Below, piece by piece: positions 15,616-23,711 of a stretch of 39,946 bases of DNA (position 1 is the stretch's first letter; every line of letters begins with the position of its first letter). A program made the position numbers and the translations under genes. The DNA is taken from NCBI GenBank assembly GCA_018812265.1, contig JAHJDG010000029.1, positions 1 to 39,946 on the forward strand, read 5' to 3'. The stretch is from a bacterium. GTDB lineage: Bacteria > Electryoneota > RPQS01. Below the pieces are notes generated by a model, which was not told the origin of the DNA, did no database searches, and was given only the letters and a program-made list of their open reading frames with translations.

Positions 15616-16248
15616 GTGAAACAGGTTGTTTGGTTATTCACACTCCTTCTGACCGCGAGCGCGCTTTTTGCTCAGGAACTCGCGGAGATTCCGCTGCCGC
15701 CGCCGGTTCGGGAAGGCGGCAAACCGCTCATGGAATGTCTGGCTGAGCGACATTCAACGCGCGAGTTCACAGCTGATCCGCTTCCCCTGCAAACGTTGTC
15801 CAATCTTCTCTGGGCGGCGTTTGGCGTGAATCGCGAGGACGGCCGGCGTACCGCTCCTTCCGCCCGCAATTGGCAGGAGGCGGACATTTACGTGTTCCTC
15901 GAAGAAGGGATCTATCGCTATGACGCAACGGCGAATCGGCTGCAATCCATACTGCCGGGCGATCATCGCGCCGCCACCGGCCAGCAGGATTTCGTCAGCG
16001 TGGCTCCCCTGAATCTGCTTTACGTTTCGGACCTGGCGAAAATGGGCACTGCCGCCGAGGCCGACAAGATTCTCTATGCGGCGGCGGACGTCGGATTCAT
16101 TGCCCAGAATGTGTATTTGTACTGCGCGTCGGAAGGATTGGCGGCGGTGGTCCGCGGCCTCGTGAATCGTGAAGAACTGGCCAAGACCCTCGAACTTCGC
16201 CCCGACCAACGAATTATTCTCGCCCAGACGATTGGCTATCCCCAGTAG
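15616..16248 (+). CDS. Exported SagB-type nitroreductase/dehydrogenase
   Basis: A 210-residue FMN-binding nitroreductase-fold protein of the SagB/ThcOx-like kind. The start is GTG 15616, only 5 bases after the ACP stop, so translation is likely coupled. A signal peptide is clear (MKQVVWLFTLLLTASALFAQ). Landmarks: ERHSTREFTADPLPLQTLSN (the R-S-x-R flavin-binding start), LLWAAFGVNR, TAPSARNWQ, VGFIAQNVYLYCASEGLAAV and LAQTIGYPQ. Similar exported nitroreductase-like proteins are common in Bacteroidota-type genomes. Its link to the ACP and kbl is by position only; the substrate is unknown. Confidence 0.85.
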   Translation: MKQVVWLFTLLLTASALFAQELAEIPLPPPVREGGKPLMECLAERHSTREFTADPLPLQTLSNLLWAAFGVNREDGRRTAPSARNWQEADIYVFLEEGIYRYDATANRLQSILPGDHRAATGQQDFVSVAPLNLLYVSDLAKMGTAAEADKILYAAADVGFIAQNVYLYCASEGLAAVVRGLVNREELAKTLELRPDQRIILAQTIGYPQ

Positions 16249-16289
16249 CCGACTCGTTCTCGACTCAGTTACATCGCAAGGAGACAAGC

Positions 16290-17537
16290 ATGGCGTTCCC
16301 CAACGCAGTCCGTGAAAACTATCAACAGGAACTGGCCAATCTGAAAGAGGCCGGACTGTTCAAGGAAGAACGATACATTCATTCGCCGCAGAACGCCGAC
16401 ATCGAAGTGGAGTTTCCCACCGGCGCGGCGACGAAAAAAGTCCTCAACCTGTGCGCCAATAACTACCTCGGTCTGTCCAGTCATCCCGAGGTCGTGAAAG
16501 CGGCGCACGCCGGACTGGATCATCGCGGCTACGGCATGTCGTCGGTGCGCTTCATCTGCGGCACGCAGGACATTCACCGCGAGCTCGAAAACAAACTCAC
16601 CCAGTTTCTCGGCACCGAAGACACGCTGCTGTTTCCGTCCTGCATGGACGCCAACGCGGGCGTGTTCGAGGCCGTGCTGAGCGAGCAGGACGTGATGATC
16701 GCCGACCGGCTGGTGCACGCCTCGATTGTGGACGGCATGCGACTCTGCAAGGCGATGCAGGACACGTTCAAGCACTCCGACATGGGCCACCTCGAAGAGA
16801 AGCTTGAGGAACATCAGGACAAGCGGCTGCGTTTGGTTATCACCGACGGAGTGTTCTCGATGGACGGTGATCTGGCCAAGTTGGATGAGATCACGGCACT
16901 GGCCGAGAAATACAACGCAATGGTCTTTGTGGATGATTCGCACGCCTCGGGATTCATCGGCAAGACCGGCCGCGGCACCCACGAGCATTGCGGCGTGGTC
17001 GGCAAGATGGATATCATTACCACCACGCTCGGCAAGGCGCTGGGCGGAGCTTCCGGCGGCTGTGTGAGCGGTCGGCGCGAAATCGTCGAGATGTGCCGTC
17101 AGCGCGCGCGTCCCTATCTGTTTTCCAACACCGTCGCTCCGGTGATCGTTTCGGGAGCCATCGCCGTCCTCGATATCATTTCCAAGACCACTGAACGGCG
17201 CGACAAGCTGGAGCAGAACACCATCTACTGGCGGAAACTGCTGACCGAAGCGGGTTTCGACATCAAGGCCGGTGAAAGCCCGATCGTTCCGGTGATGCTC
17301 TACAACGCCAAGCTCGCGCAGGACGTGGCCCGCGATTTGTACGCGGAAGGAATCTACGTGATCGGTTTCTTCTTCCCCGTCGTTCCGAAAGGAGCAGCCC
17401 GCATCCGCACGCAGCTCTCCGCCGCTCACGACAAACGCCATCTGGATCAGGCCATCGCGGCGTTCGTCAAGATCGGCAAGAAATACGACATCCTCGGCAA
17501 GGGCAAGAAAGAGATCGTCGCCCAGTATGGCTTGTGA
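16290..17537 (+). CDS. kbl: 2-amino-3-ketobutyrate CoA ligase (glycine C-acetyltransferase)
   Basis: A 415-residue PLP enzyme of the alpha-oxoamine synthase family, very close in motif order to E. coli KBL (398 residues): GLFKEERYI, NLCANNYLGLSSHPEVVKAA, YGMSSVRFICGTQD, TDGVFSMDGDLAKL, VDDSHASGFIGKTGRG, the PLP lysine in TTTLGKALGGASGG (Lys249), RPYLFSNTVAP and YVIGFFFPVVPKGAARIRTQ. KBL cleaves 2-amino-3-ketobutyrate with CoA to glycine and acetyl-CoA, or runs in reverse. A perfect AAGGAG lies 8 bases before ATG 16290. The usual partner threonine dehydrogenase (tdh) is absent here; an acyl-CoA synthetase and ACP are present instead, so the acyl donor may differ. Confidence 0.93.
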   Translation: MAFPNAVRENYQQELANLKEAGLFKEERYIHSPQNADIEVEFPTGAATKKVLNLCANNYLGLSSHPEVVKAAHAGLDHRGYGMSSVRFICGTQDIHRELENKLTQFLGTEDTLLFPSCMDANAGVFEAVLSEQDVMIADRLVHASIVDGMRLCKAMQDTFKHSDMGHLEEKLEEHQDKRLRLVITDGVFSMDGDLAKLDEITALAEKYNAMVFVDDSHASGFIGKTGRGTHEHCGVVGKMDIITTTLGKALGGASGGCVSGRREIVEMCRQRARPYLFSNTVAPVIVSGAIAVLDIISKTTERRDKLEQNTIYWRKLLTEAGFDIKAGESPIVPVMLYNAKLAQDVARDLYAEGIYVIGFFFPVVPKGAARIRTQLSAAHDKRHLDQAIAAFVKIGKKYDILGKGKKEIVAQYGL

Positions 17538-17616
17538 GCACTATGCCATCACGAACCATCAATGGATCATCCACCCCAGGGCTGATAAAACCTATCAACA
17601 AGTATCGGGAGGCAAA

Positions 17617-19023
17617 ATGAATTCCGTTAGAGCTTTTCTTTTCTGCCTTGCTCTGCTTCTCTGTGCCCAAGCCATCGGCGGCGAAGAGGTTACGGCCCAG
17701 TCTCTCTATCTGCAGGCAAGCAGCCTGATCCGAGAAGGAAATTACGCCGATGCCAAGGTTCTGCTAGAACGCATCTTGGCGGAGTTCCCCAACGATGAGA
17801 TTGCCATTAAGGCGGACGAGAAACTGAGCGAGATTCTGGATCAGGCTAAGGCGCAGGCGCGAGACCGGATGTTCCGGACCGGTCCCGGATTGTATGTTAT
17901 CCTGAATGATGGTGAGGCGCATCCGATACCGGCATATCAGGTCACCTTGAACAACCTGGCAGCCGAAAGCGGACGCCCAGAGGATGGCACTGTTCGGGCG
18001 CTCAGCAGCAATATGACCTATGAGAGCTTCGTGCTGAGCGATATCAACCGCCTGGTGCTGTTTACGCCCACCGAGGAGATGGCACTATTTCGCTACGAGA
18101 GAATCCGACCGGATTTCCCGTATCACTCGCTGTTCGACAACGGAGAGATCAAGTATACCTCGGCGGAGAAGAACGTCTATGATCTTGATTTCAGGCTGAT
18201 GACCGTAGATGCGATTGCACTTGCGAAGAAGGAGCAGGAGAAATCAGAAGGCGGCATCGTCCTTTCGCTCAGCCTCGGCGGCTCGACGGATAACGCTCCC
18301 CCACCATCAGGAATCATCGGCGTGAGTGCGCCCCCTTCTCTGGAACCGAACGCGAAGTTTGTTTCTCAGGCAACCGGTACATGGGGGAAAAATCCAGGAC
18401 CCGTTATCAATATCGTCTGGCCTCTGAAGTACGTGCGGAATTATCGAACCTACCTTAAAGAGCAGTACGGTTCACTCGATTCTGACGAGCGCATTCGAGT
18501 AGCTTCGGGGCTGCTGGAGAAACACGCCAACGACGCCAGCATCGAGTGGTACATCGCCGAGCAACAAGCGAATCTCGGGAACGGAGAACAGTATCTCGAA
18601 TGGACGCGAAGGCAATTCGAGAAGGCGCAACAGTTGGGAGATCAACAAGCCAAAGACGCCGCGTCCAGAAACTTGAGATGGGGAAACGAGATGCTCAAGC
18701 TTGCTTCCCTGATGCAGAATCGTGCAAACCATCAGTTCACCGATGAGGAAATCCATTCTCTGGAGACGTGCGCAAAGGAGCAGAACGGCGCCCACATAGC
18801 CTATTTTCTCCTCTCACTGGCTAATGAGCAAAAAGGAGATATCGTCGAAGCAGAAAAGATGATGAGGCGGGCACAAAAAGAGCTCGACGAAGGTCTACCC
18901 TATCTGACCTATTGCGGTCTTCTGGGAAATGCACCTTTGACACTTGGCGATGCTTATAGGTCCGCGAAAGGTTTATATAAGGACCGCGAGAAGGCTCTGA
19001 AACAGCAAAGGAAGGGCAAATAG
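17617..19023 (+). CDS. Exported protein with N-terminal TPR-like repeat, function unknown
   Basis: A 468-residue protein. I start it at ATG 17617 because GGGAGG lies 5 bases upstream; an earlier in-frame ATG (17527) would overlap kbl and put 30 residues before the signal peptide. The signal peptide is MNSVRAFLFCLALLLCAQAI. Residues ~28-72 form a TPR-like helical hairpin (LYLQASSLIREGNYADAKVL then LERILAEFPNDE). The middle is mixed beta with a Gly/Pro-rich linker (LSLSLGGSTDNAPPPSG). The C-terminal ~150 residues are helical with TPR-like spacing (AYFLLSLANEQKGDIVEAEK). No enzyme motif is seen. It sits between kbl and tyrS with ~80-base gaps, so operon membership is uncertain. Confidence 0.75.
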   Translation: MNSVRAFLFCLALLLCAQAIGGEEVTAQSLYLQASSLIREGNYADAKVLLERILAEFPNDEIAIKADEKLSEILDQAKAQARDRMFRTGPGLYVILNDGEAHPIPAYQVTLNNLAAESGRPEDGTVRALSSNMTYESFVLSDINRLVLFTPTEEMALFRYERIRPDFPYHSLFDNGEIKYTSAEKNVYDLDFRLMTVDAIALAKKEQEKSEGGIVLSLSLGGSTDNAPPPSGIIGVSAPPSLEPNAKFVSQATGTWGKNPGPVINIVWPLKYVRNYRTYLKEQYGSLDSDERIRVASGLLEKHANDASIEWYIAEQQANLGNGEQYLEWTRRQFEKAQQLGDQQAKDAASRNLRWGNEMLKLASLMQNRANHQFTDEEIHSLETCAKEQNGAHIAYFLLSLANEQKGDIVEAEKMMRRAQKELDEGLPYLTYCGLLGNAPLTLGDAYRSAKGLYKDREKALKQQRKGK

Positions 19024-19105
19024 GAACCATCTCACCGCTGGAAGACTCACGGCGATTTTCCTTCATCGTTCCGCGAAGACACGATAAACTGATGACGCGT
19101 TGACC

Positions 19106-20392
19106 ATGACTCCTGATTCCGTTCTCGATCATCTGAACGCTCGCGGCCTCCTGCAGGAAGTGAGCAACGCCGAAGCGCTGCGCGCGCATTTGAATGCGCC
19201 GCCGCAACGGATTTACATCGGCTTCGATCCCACCGGCGACACGCTGCACGTGGGACATCTCCTGCAGGTGATCGTGCTCTCGCATTTGCAGAAGGCGGGA
19301 CATCAGCCGATTATCCTGATCGGCAGCGCCACGGGAATGATCGGTGATCCCAGCGGCCGCTCCAGCGAGCGGTTGCTGCTCACGCCGGAAATCGTCGCGA
19401 AAAACGCGGCGGCGATCCGGCGGCAGATCACTCCGTTTATCCGCTTCGACGGCCCCAACGCGGCGATCACGGTGGACAACGCGGACTGGACAGCCAAGTT
19501 CAGCTTCATTGACTGGCTGCGCGACGTCGGAAAGTTTTTCACCGTGAACTATATGATGCAGAAAGAGTCGGTGCGCGCGCGGCTCGAAGATCGCGATCAG
19601 GGCATCTCATACACCGAATTCAGCTACATGCTCCTGCAGGCCAATGATTTTCTGCATCTCTACGACGAGTACGGTTGTCGCGTGGAAGGCGGAGGCAACG
19701 ATCAGTGGGGAAACATCACGGCCGGGATTGACCTGATCCGCAAGAAACGCGGCCTGGAAGCCTACGGTATGACCTGTCCGCTGGTCACGACTTCTTCGGG
19801 CGAGAAATTTGGCAAGTCGGCGGGCAACGCCATCTGGCTCGATCCGAATCAGACCAGTCCTTATCAGTTCTACCAGTACTGGATTCGCAGCGACGACCGC
19901 GACGTCCAGAAATATCTCAAGATGTTCACGTTTCTGTCGCTGGAAGAAATCGGAGAGATCTCCCGCGCGCACGAAGAGCACCCCGAAAAACGCGAAGGCC
20001 AGCGCATTCTGGCCGAGCAGATTACCAAATTGGTTCACGGCGAGGATGGACTGCGAAAAGCGCAAGCCGCGACGGAGATTTTCTTCGGCAAGGAGATCGT
20101 GGGACTGACCGAGAGCGATCTGCGCGGAATCTTCAGCGACGTTCCCTCGCACGAGCTCCCGCGCTCCGTTCTCGACGATACTCCTCTATGCAGCGGTCTA
20201 CTGGCGGAGGCCGGTGTGTTCAAGAGCAAGGGCGAAGCCAAACGGATGATTCAGGGCGGCGGAGTGTATCTCAACAATCGCCGCATCACAGAGGACATCG
20301 CTGTTTCGCGCGAACATCTGGCTACCGAAACCACGCTGGTCGTTCGCACCGGCAAAGCCAACTATCATCTCATCCGCTTCATCGAAAAATAG
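19106..20392 (+). CDS. tyrS: Tyrosyl-tRNA synthetase
   Basis: A 428-residue class I aminoacyl-tRNA synthetase that charges tRNA-Tyr. I choose ATG 19106 over an in-frame TTG two codons earlier; no strong Shine-Dalgarno is present for either. Motifs: YIGFDPTGDTLHVGHLL (HIGH motif, residues 48-51), GMIGDPSGRSSERLLL, YTEFSYMLLQANDF, GGNDQWGNITAGIDL and the KMSKS equivalent EKFGKSAGN (about 234-238). The C-terminus is an S4 RNA-binding domain (SKGEAKRMIQGGGVYLNNRR). Length and order are normal for the bacterial enzyme. It ends before a terminator hairpin. Confidence 0.97.
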   Translation: MTPDSVLDHLNARGLLQEVSNAEALRAHLNAPPQRIYIGFDPTGDTLHVGHLLQVIVLSHLQKAGHQPIILIGSATGMIGDPSGRSSERLLLTPEIVAKNAAAIRRQITPFIRFDGPNAAITVDNADWTAKFSFIDWLRDVGKFFTVNYMMQKESVRARLEDRDQGISYTEFSYMLLQANDFLHLYDEYGCRVEGGGNDQWGNITAGIDLIRKKRGLEAYGMTCPLVTTSSGEKFGKSAGNAIWLDPNQTSPYQFYQYWIRSDDRDVQKYLKMFTFLSLEEIGEISRAHEEHPEKREGQRILAEQITKLVHGEDGLRKAQAATEIFFGKEIVGLTESDLRGIFSDVPSHELPRSVLDDTPLCSGLLAEAGVFKSKGEAKRMIQGGGVYLNNRRITEDIAVSREHLATETTLVVRTGKANYHLIRFIEK

Positions 20393-20419
20393 AACGATTT
20401 CGAGTTGCACGAATACAGT

Positions 20420-20443
20420 GCGGGTCTCCTTTGGGAGACCCGC
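20420..20443. terminator. Hairpin terminator between tyrS and the convergent small gene
   Basis: GCGGGTCTCC (20420-20429), loop TTTG, GGAGACCCGC (20434-20443). A 10-bp perfect stem between tyrS (stop 20392) and the minus-strand small gene (stop 20473). T-runs are weak on both sides, but the position between convergent genes supports a terminator role. Confidence 0.7.
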
Positions 20444-20472
20444 GCTGCTTTCCACGACGTTGTGTGTTGCCG

Positions 20473-20676
20473 TCAGGCTTCGGTATCCACGTGTTGTGAA
20501 TAGAAGCCCCCCAGGAACTTGGTCAAGGGGTGATCGGCACCGAGCCGCGCCAGTTGATCGAGAAACGGTTCACCGCCATTCTGCGCGGGCTTCGCCGGAG
20601 GAGTGTCGGGATTGTTCGCCACCTTCTGAACGGTCTGCGCAATGGCTGAACCGGTGGCGATTCCTTGTGTGTCCAT
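20473..20676 (-). CDS. Small protein of unknown function
   Basis: A 67-residue protein. Its reality rests on a strong AAGGAGG just upstream of ATG 20676 and on its isolated place between a terminator and the next operon. The sequence has a Pro/Asn-rich middle (NNPDTPPAKPAQNGGE) and a C-terminal amphipathic stretch (PFLDQLARLGADHPLTKFLG). No signal peptide, Cys or known motif. I do not recognise it; it could be a small regulatory or structural protein. Confidence 0.6.
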   Translation of the reverse strand: MDTQGIATGSAIAQTVQKVANNPDTPPAKPAQNGGEPFLDQLARLGADHPLTKFLGGFYSQHVDTEA

Positions 20677-20838
20677 GAGCCCTCCTTTTTCACACTCCCG
20701 CAGTTCATCTTCGGGAAATGCTCTATTTCATTGAAAACCTGAGCGATACCAAAGGGTCGGCAACAATAGAAATACAGACCCTCACCTCTTCTATCGTCAG
20801 CCGGTGGCCAAAACTTGAATCCGAGTTGTGGATTTGGG

Positions 20839-22065
20839 TCAGTCGCGTTCGATTCGACGCTTGCAGAGAATCACGAAGGGGTGCAGGATCAAGCGCGCTA
20901 ACCGGCGCATTCGCGGCCGGGGAGCAATCCAGCGAGCCAGAACGGGAGAGAGGACATAATACGCGCGGACAAATCCCTGTCCGAGCGCATGATTCAGCAA
21001 GACTTGATCGCGGAACTTCCGCAGGATCAGCACGTCCTCCGCGATGGGCGATCCATAGGCGGCCGTCGCCACGAAACACTTGCTCTCGACTTCCGCATCG
21101 GCGATTCCCAGTCGAAGAACGCTGCGTTTTCCGCCGGTTTCGGTTTCGCGCTCTCCGGCCGTGCTGAAAAAGCGTACGATTTCATCGGGATCGGAATCTA
21201 CAAAGCGATAGAGGTCCAATTTAGCCTTGCTCGGGTCCACCGGTTTGTAGCCGCCGCGATAGCCACCACCCGCCGCCGCGCCGTCAATCATCATAAAATA
21301 CGAGTGCCCGCCATACGAGTATTCCGCCAGCCAGAACGGCCAGTAGATTCGCTTCACGCTCATCTGCGGGAAGTAGATGTCCTTGACGTGCGCACGCCCG
21401 CTCAGCATTTCCTTCAAGCGGCGTTCGGCGATCTCGAACGGCTCGCTGAATGGTTTCAGGGGGAACTGTGTCGTAAAGCTGCCGTTGAAGTCGCGCAGAG
21501 GAGCGGTGGTCTGCGCGCGCAGCACACTCTGACAAAAGTCCACGTGGGCCACCGCCCGCATCTCATCGAACAGCTCGATCATCACCCGCTTGCTGAGGTC
21601 TTCGAGCGACACGTCGTCGCGCGGCGGACTGAAAAAGCGATAGGCGGGAGCCTCCATCCGGCGACCGAGAAGCTCGGTGGAAGCAAGTTGCAGCTCGTTG
21701 AAGCCGCCGGAGATCGAGCCGCGATTCTGACACCACCCCGAGTACACGCCGCTGAAATAATAGAACGGCCAGTACGCGCCTTCCAGCTTCGAAATACGCG
21801 TCCGAACGCGCAATTCACGCGGCACGTCTTCGTGTTCGCGCTTGAGCCAATCCTCGGCTGATCTACGGGCCGCCTCCTCGGAGAGCGTACAATGCGCGAT
21901 CTGATCGGGTTTGCCGCCGCTTCCGGCCGGTCCGACTTCCACCGGCGTTCCGCAATAGTCGCATGTCAGCGAAAGTCCGGCGGGATCGAGTTCCACCAAT
22001 GCTCCGCAGTGCGGGCATTTCGTTTTGTCGGGTGCGGTTTGAACGTTCATGGCGGCCGTTCCCAT
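20839..22065 (-). CDS. Zinc-ribbon protein with C-terminal CFI-box-type region
   Basis: A 408-residue protein. The N-terminus is a rubredoxin-like zinc ribbon (CPHCGALVELDP, then CDYCGTPVEV). The middle (residues ~85-300) is mixed, aromatic-rich and contains repeated YWPF motifs (GAYWPFYYFSGVYSGW and RIYWPFWLAEYSYGG), then a Gly-rich loop (GAAAGGGYRGGYKP). The C-terminus holds CFVATAAYGSPIAEDVLILR followed by a hydrophobic, Arg-rich tail, matching the CFI-box (C-F-[IV]-A-T-A-A-Y-G-S) C-terminal module. The ATG at 22065 overlaps the SPFH gene's TGA (TGATG), so the two are coupled. B. subtilis ydjG (zinc ribbon) and ydjI (SPFH) give a similar pairing, suggesting work at the membrane; function otherwise unknown. 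Confidence 0.75.
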   Translation of the reverse strand: MGTAAMNVQTAPDKTKCPHCGALVELDPAGLSLTCDYCGTPVEVGPAGSGGKPDQIAHCTLSEEAARRSAEDWLKREHEDVPRELRVRTRISKLEGAYWPFYYFSGVYSGWCQNRGSISGGFNELQLASTELLGRRMEAPAYRFFSPPRDDVSLEDLSKRVMIELFDEMRAVAHVDFCQSVLRAQTTAPLRDFNGSFTTQFPLKPFSEPFEIAERRLKEMLSGRAHVKDIYFPQMSVKRIYWPFWLAEYSYGGHSYFMMIDGAAAGGGYRGGYKPVDPSKAKLDLYRFVDSDPDEIVRFFSTAGERETETGGKRSVLRLGIADAEVESKCFVATAAYGSPIAEDVLILRKFRDQVLLNHALGQGFVRAYYVLSPVLARWIAPRPRMRRLARLILHPFVILCKRRIERD

Positions 22066-23051
22066 CAGATTTCGTCAATCAGCTTCTTCTTCAGCGACGT
22101 AAATTCTTCGGCGGTAATCGCGCCCTGATCGAGCAGGTCTTTGAGTTTGCGAATGCGATCCATGACCGTCTCTTGCGTCTCGCGGATCGGCGCGATCCCA
22201 GTCTGCATCGCCTGCTGCAAATACTGCGGGAGCATGAATCCGAGTCCCATTCCCGCTCCCACGCCCACGCCCGCGCCCGCCGCGCCGCCCGGATTGTCGG
22301 CCGCCGATTCGAGCGCCATCGCCGCCTTGAATTTCATGAACTCGTCGAGATTTCCCAGCGCCGCGATCGCCGACCGCATGTCAATGATGTTCTGCACGTC
22401 GTCGGGAAGCGAAATGGCGTTGATGTAGAAATCGTGAAGTTCCAAGCCGAGCGCGGTAAAGTCGTCGGTCAGGCGGCTTCTCGCCACCAACGCCAGCCGG
22501 TTGAAATCAGCGGGCAGATCGAAGACCGTTTTAAGTTCCTTGCCCAGAATATCGGTCAGCCGCGCGACGATGATGTTGCGGAGATAGTTGGCGATGGTGT
22601 CGTCGTAGTAGAGTCCCTCGGTTCCCACCACTTTGTTGAGGAACAGCAGGGGATCGGCGATCTGAATGGAGTAAATCCCGTGCGACCGCAGCCGCACCAT
22701 CTTGAGTTCGCTGTCGCGGAAGACGACGGCCGAGGGAGTTCCCCATTTCAGATTGGGGAACAGTTTCCTGTTCAGAAAGTACACCTCGGCGCGGAACGGG
22801 GAGTCAGGGCCGTAGCCGAAAGACGTCACCCATTTGGTGACAACGGGAAGATTGGGCGTGCGCAGAACGTGGCGACCCGGTCCGAACACCTCGAGCGCGC
22901 GTCCGTCACGGAAGAACACCGCCGACTGGCTTTCGCGTACCGTGAGCTGTGCGCCCCACTTCACTTCGCAGGGACCGTCATCCGGCACCCGCTTGACCAT
23001 TGTTTTCCCCGAGTCGTCCAAAAACTCGAGGACTTCCATGAGCCTCGGCAT
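22065..23051 (-). CDS. SPFH-domain protein with C-terminal SHOCT motif (YdjI/virion-core-like)
   Basis: A 328-residue protein of the SPFH/stomatin superfamily subgroup often called virion core or YdjI-like. The SPFH region runs from about residue 30 (VKWGAQLTVRESQSAVFFRD, then FGPGRHVLRTPNLPV) to ~230 (GLELHDFYINAISLPDDVQN). A helical segment and a Gly/Ala-rich stretch (GGAAGAGVGVGAGMGLGFML) follow. The last ~30 residues, RIRKLKDLLDQGAITAEEFT, are a SHOCT oligomerisation motif. No transmembrane helix is evident. It is coupled by TGATG junctions to both neighbours. Such proteins assemble on membranes, often under envelope stress, which fits the sigma-54 promoter of this operon. Confidence 0.88.
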   Translation of the reverse strand: MPRLMEVLEFLDDSGKTMVKRVPDDGPCEVKWGAQLTVRESQSAVFFRDGRALEVFGPGRHVLRTPNLPVVTKWVTSFGYGPDSPFRAEVYFLNRKLFPNLKWGTPSAVVFRDSELKMVRLRSHGIYSIQIADPLLFLNKVVGTEGLYYDDTIANYLRNIIVARLTDILGKELKTVFDLPADFNRLALVARSRLTDDFTALGLELHDFYINAISLPDDVQNIIDMRSAIAALGNLDEFMKFKAAMALESAADNPGGAAGAGVGVGAGMGLGFMLPQYLQQAMQTGIAPIRETQETVMDRIRKLKDLLDQGAITAEEFTSLKKKLIDEI

Positions 23052-23515
23052 CAGTTGAACTCCCTGATATACTCGTTGCGCTCTTCCAACATGTGATGGA
23101 TTCGGTCAACCACGGTGATGATGTCCCGCGTCGCCATCTCGTCAATCCGTTCGCTGAGTCCCGCCGCGAATTCCAAAAGCTGCATGTCCCGCCTCAGGAT
23201 CTCGTTGAGTTCCGTCTCCGCCAGCCGTTTTTCGCTCGTCATGCCCGACGTGCCGAGGGGCGCGTAGCGAATGCGCGCCGTGAGGGTGTTCAGCATTCGC
23301 CGGCAGTGCTCGAGCTCCATCAGCAGGTCTTTGTCGTGGCCGTCCAAGTGAGTGTGAAGCCGCGACTGAATCACCGCTTCGCAGTGAAGAAGTTCGCGGG
23401 CAATGCGCGTCCGCAACCGGGTGTCGGATCGCCGTTGCGCTTGCCGGTCGGCGTACCCCGAATAGCCCGGGACAAGCTGAAGAATACGTTCGAGGATGTT
23501 GGTGGCCGGTGTCAT
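23051..23515 (-). CDS. Helical protein, first gene of the SPFH operon
   Basis: A 154-residue, almost wholly alpha-helical protein with no signal peptide. I start it at ATG 23515: GGAG lies ~8 bases upstream, and the earlier in-frame codon at 23575 coincides with the expected sigma-54 transcription start. The sequence is Arg/Glu/Leu-rich with heptad-like spacing (RIARELLHCEAVIQSRLHTH, then LLMELEHCRRMLNTLTARIR, and IITVVDRIHHMLEERNEYIR). It may be a coiled-coil partner of the SPFH protein; PspA-like identity cannot be claimed because it is too short and lacks the PspA pattern. Its stop overlaps the SPFH start (TGATG). Confidence 0.75.
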   Translation of the reverse strand: MTPATNILERILQLVPGYSGYADRQAQRRSDTRLRTRIARELLHCEAVIQSRLHTHLDGHDKDLLMELEHCRRMLNTLTARIRYAPLGTSGMTSEKRLAETELNEILRRDMQLLEFAAGLSERIDEMATRDIITVVDRIHHMLEERNEYIREFN

Positions 23516-23584
23516 CAAAGGGTCTCCGTCGTTGGAAACTACATCGTATTGCATCATCTGTACATAGACGTTCAACCTCTACTC

Positions 23585-23600
23585 AGCAAGTCATGTGCCA
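23585..23600 (-). promoter_or_regulatory. Sigma-54 (RpoN) promoter of the SPFH operon
   Basis: Minus strand TGGCAC (23595-23600), 5 bases, TTGCT (23585-23589). The -24 GG and -12 GC are 10 bases apart, exactly the sigma-54 spacing, and every consensus base of TGGCAC-N5-TTGCW is present. Transcription would start near 23573, about 58 bases before ATG 23515. Confidence 0.8.
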
Positions 23601-23649
23601 CGGGGCGAATCGGCAAACGGAATTCTACATTTCGGCAACGCATACGTCA

Positions 23650-23680
23650 GAAAGGGTCAGCCGCAGTGGCTGACCCTTTC
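23650..23680 (-). terminator. Terminator of the metal-efflux operon
   Basis: GAAAGGGTCAGCC (23650-23662), 5-base loop, GGCTGACCCTTTC (23668-23680): a perfect 13-bp stem 32 bases beyond the stop of the exported metal-binding protein. On the minus strand the stem ends in CCCTTTC. It separates the efflux operon from the SPFH operon. Confidence 0.75.
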
Positions 23681-23711
23681 AAGGGAAAGAGACGAAAAAG
23701 CAAGTTTGCGA

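Noticed and set aside
16290-17537. Serine palmitoyltransferase for sphingolipid synthesis, suggested by the adjacent ACP and acyl ligase
   Set aside because: The sequence follows KBL throughout (for example SSVRFICGTQD, PVVPKGAARIRTQ), and no ceramide genes are nearby. The ACP link is kept as a separate finding.
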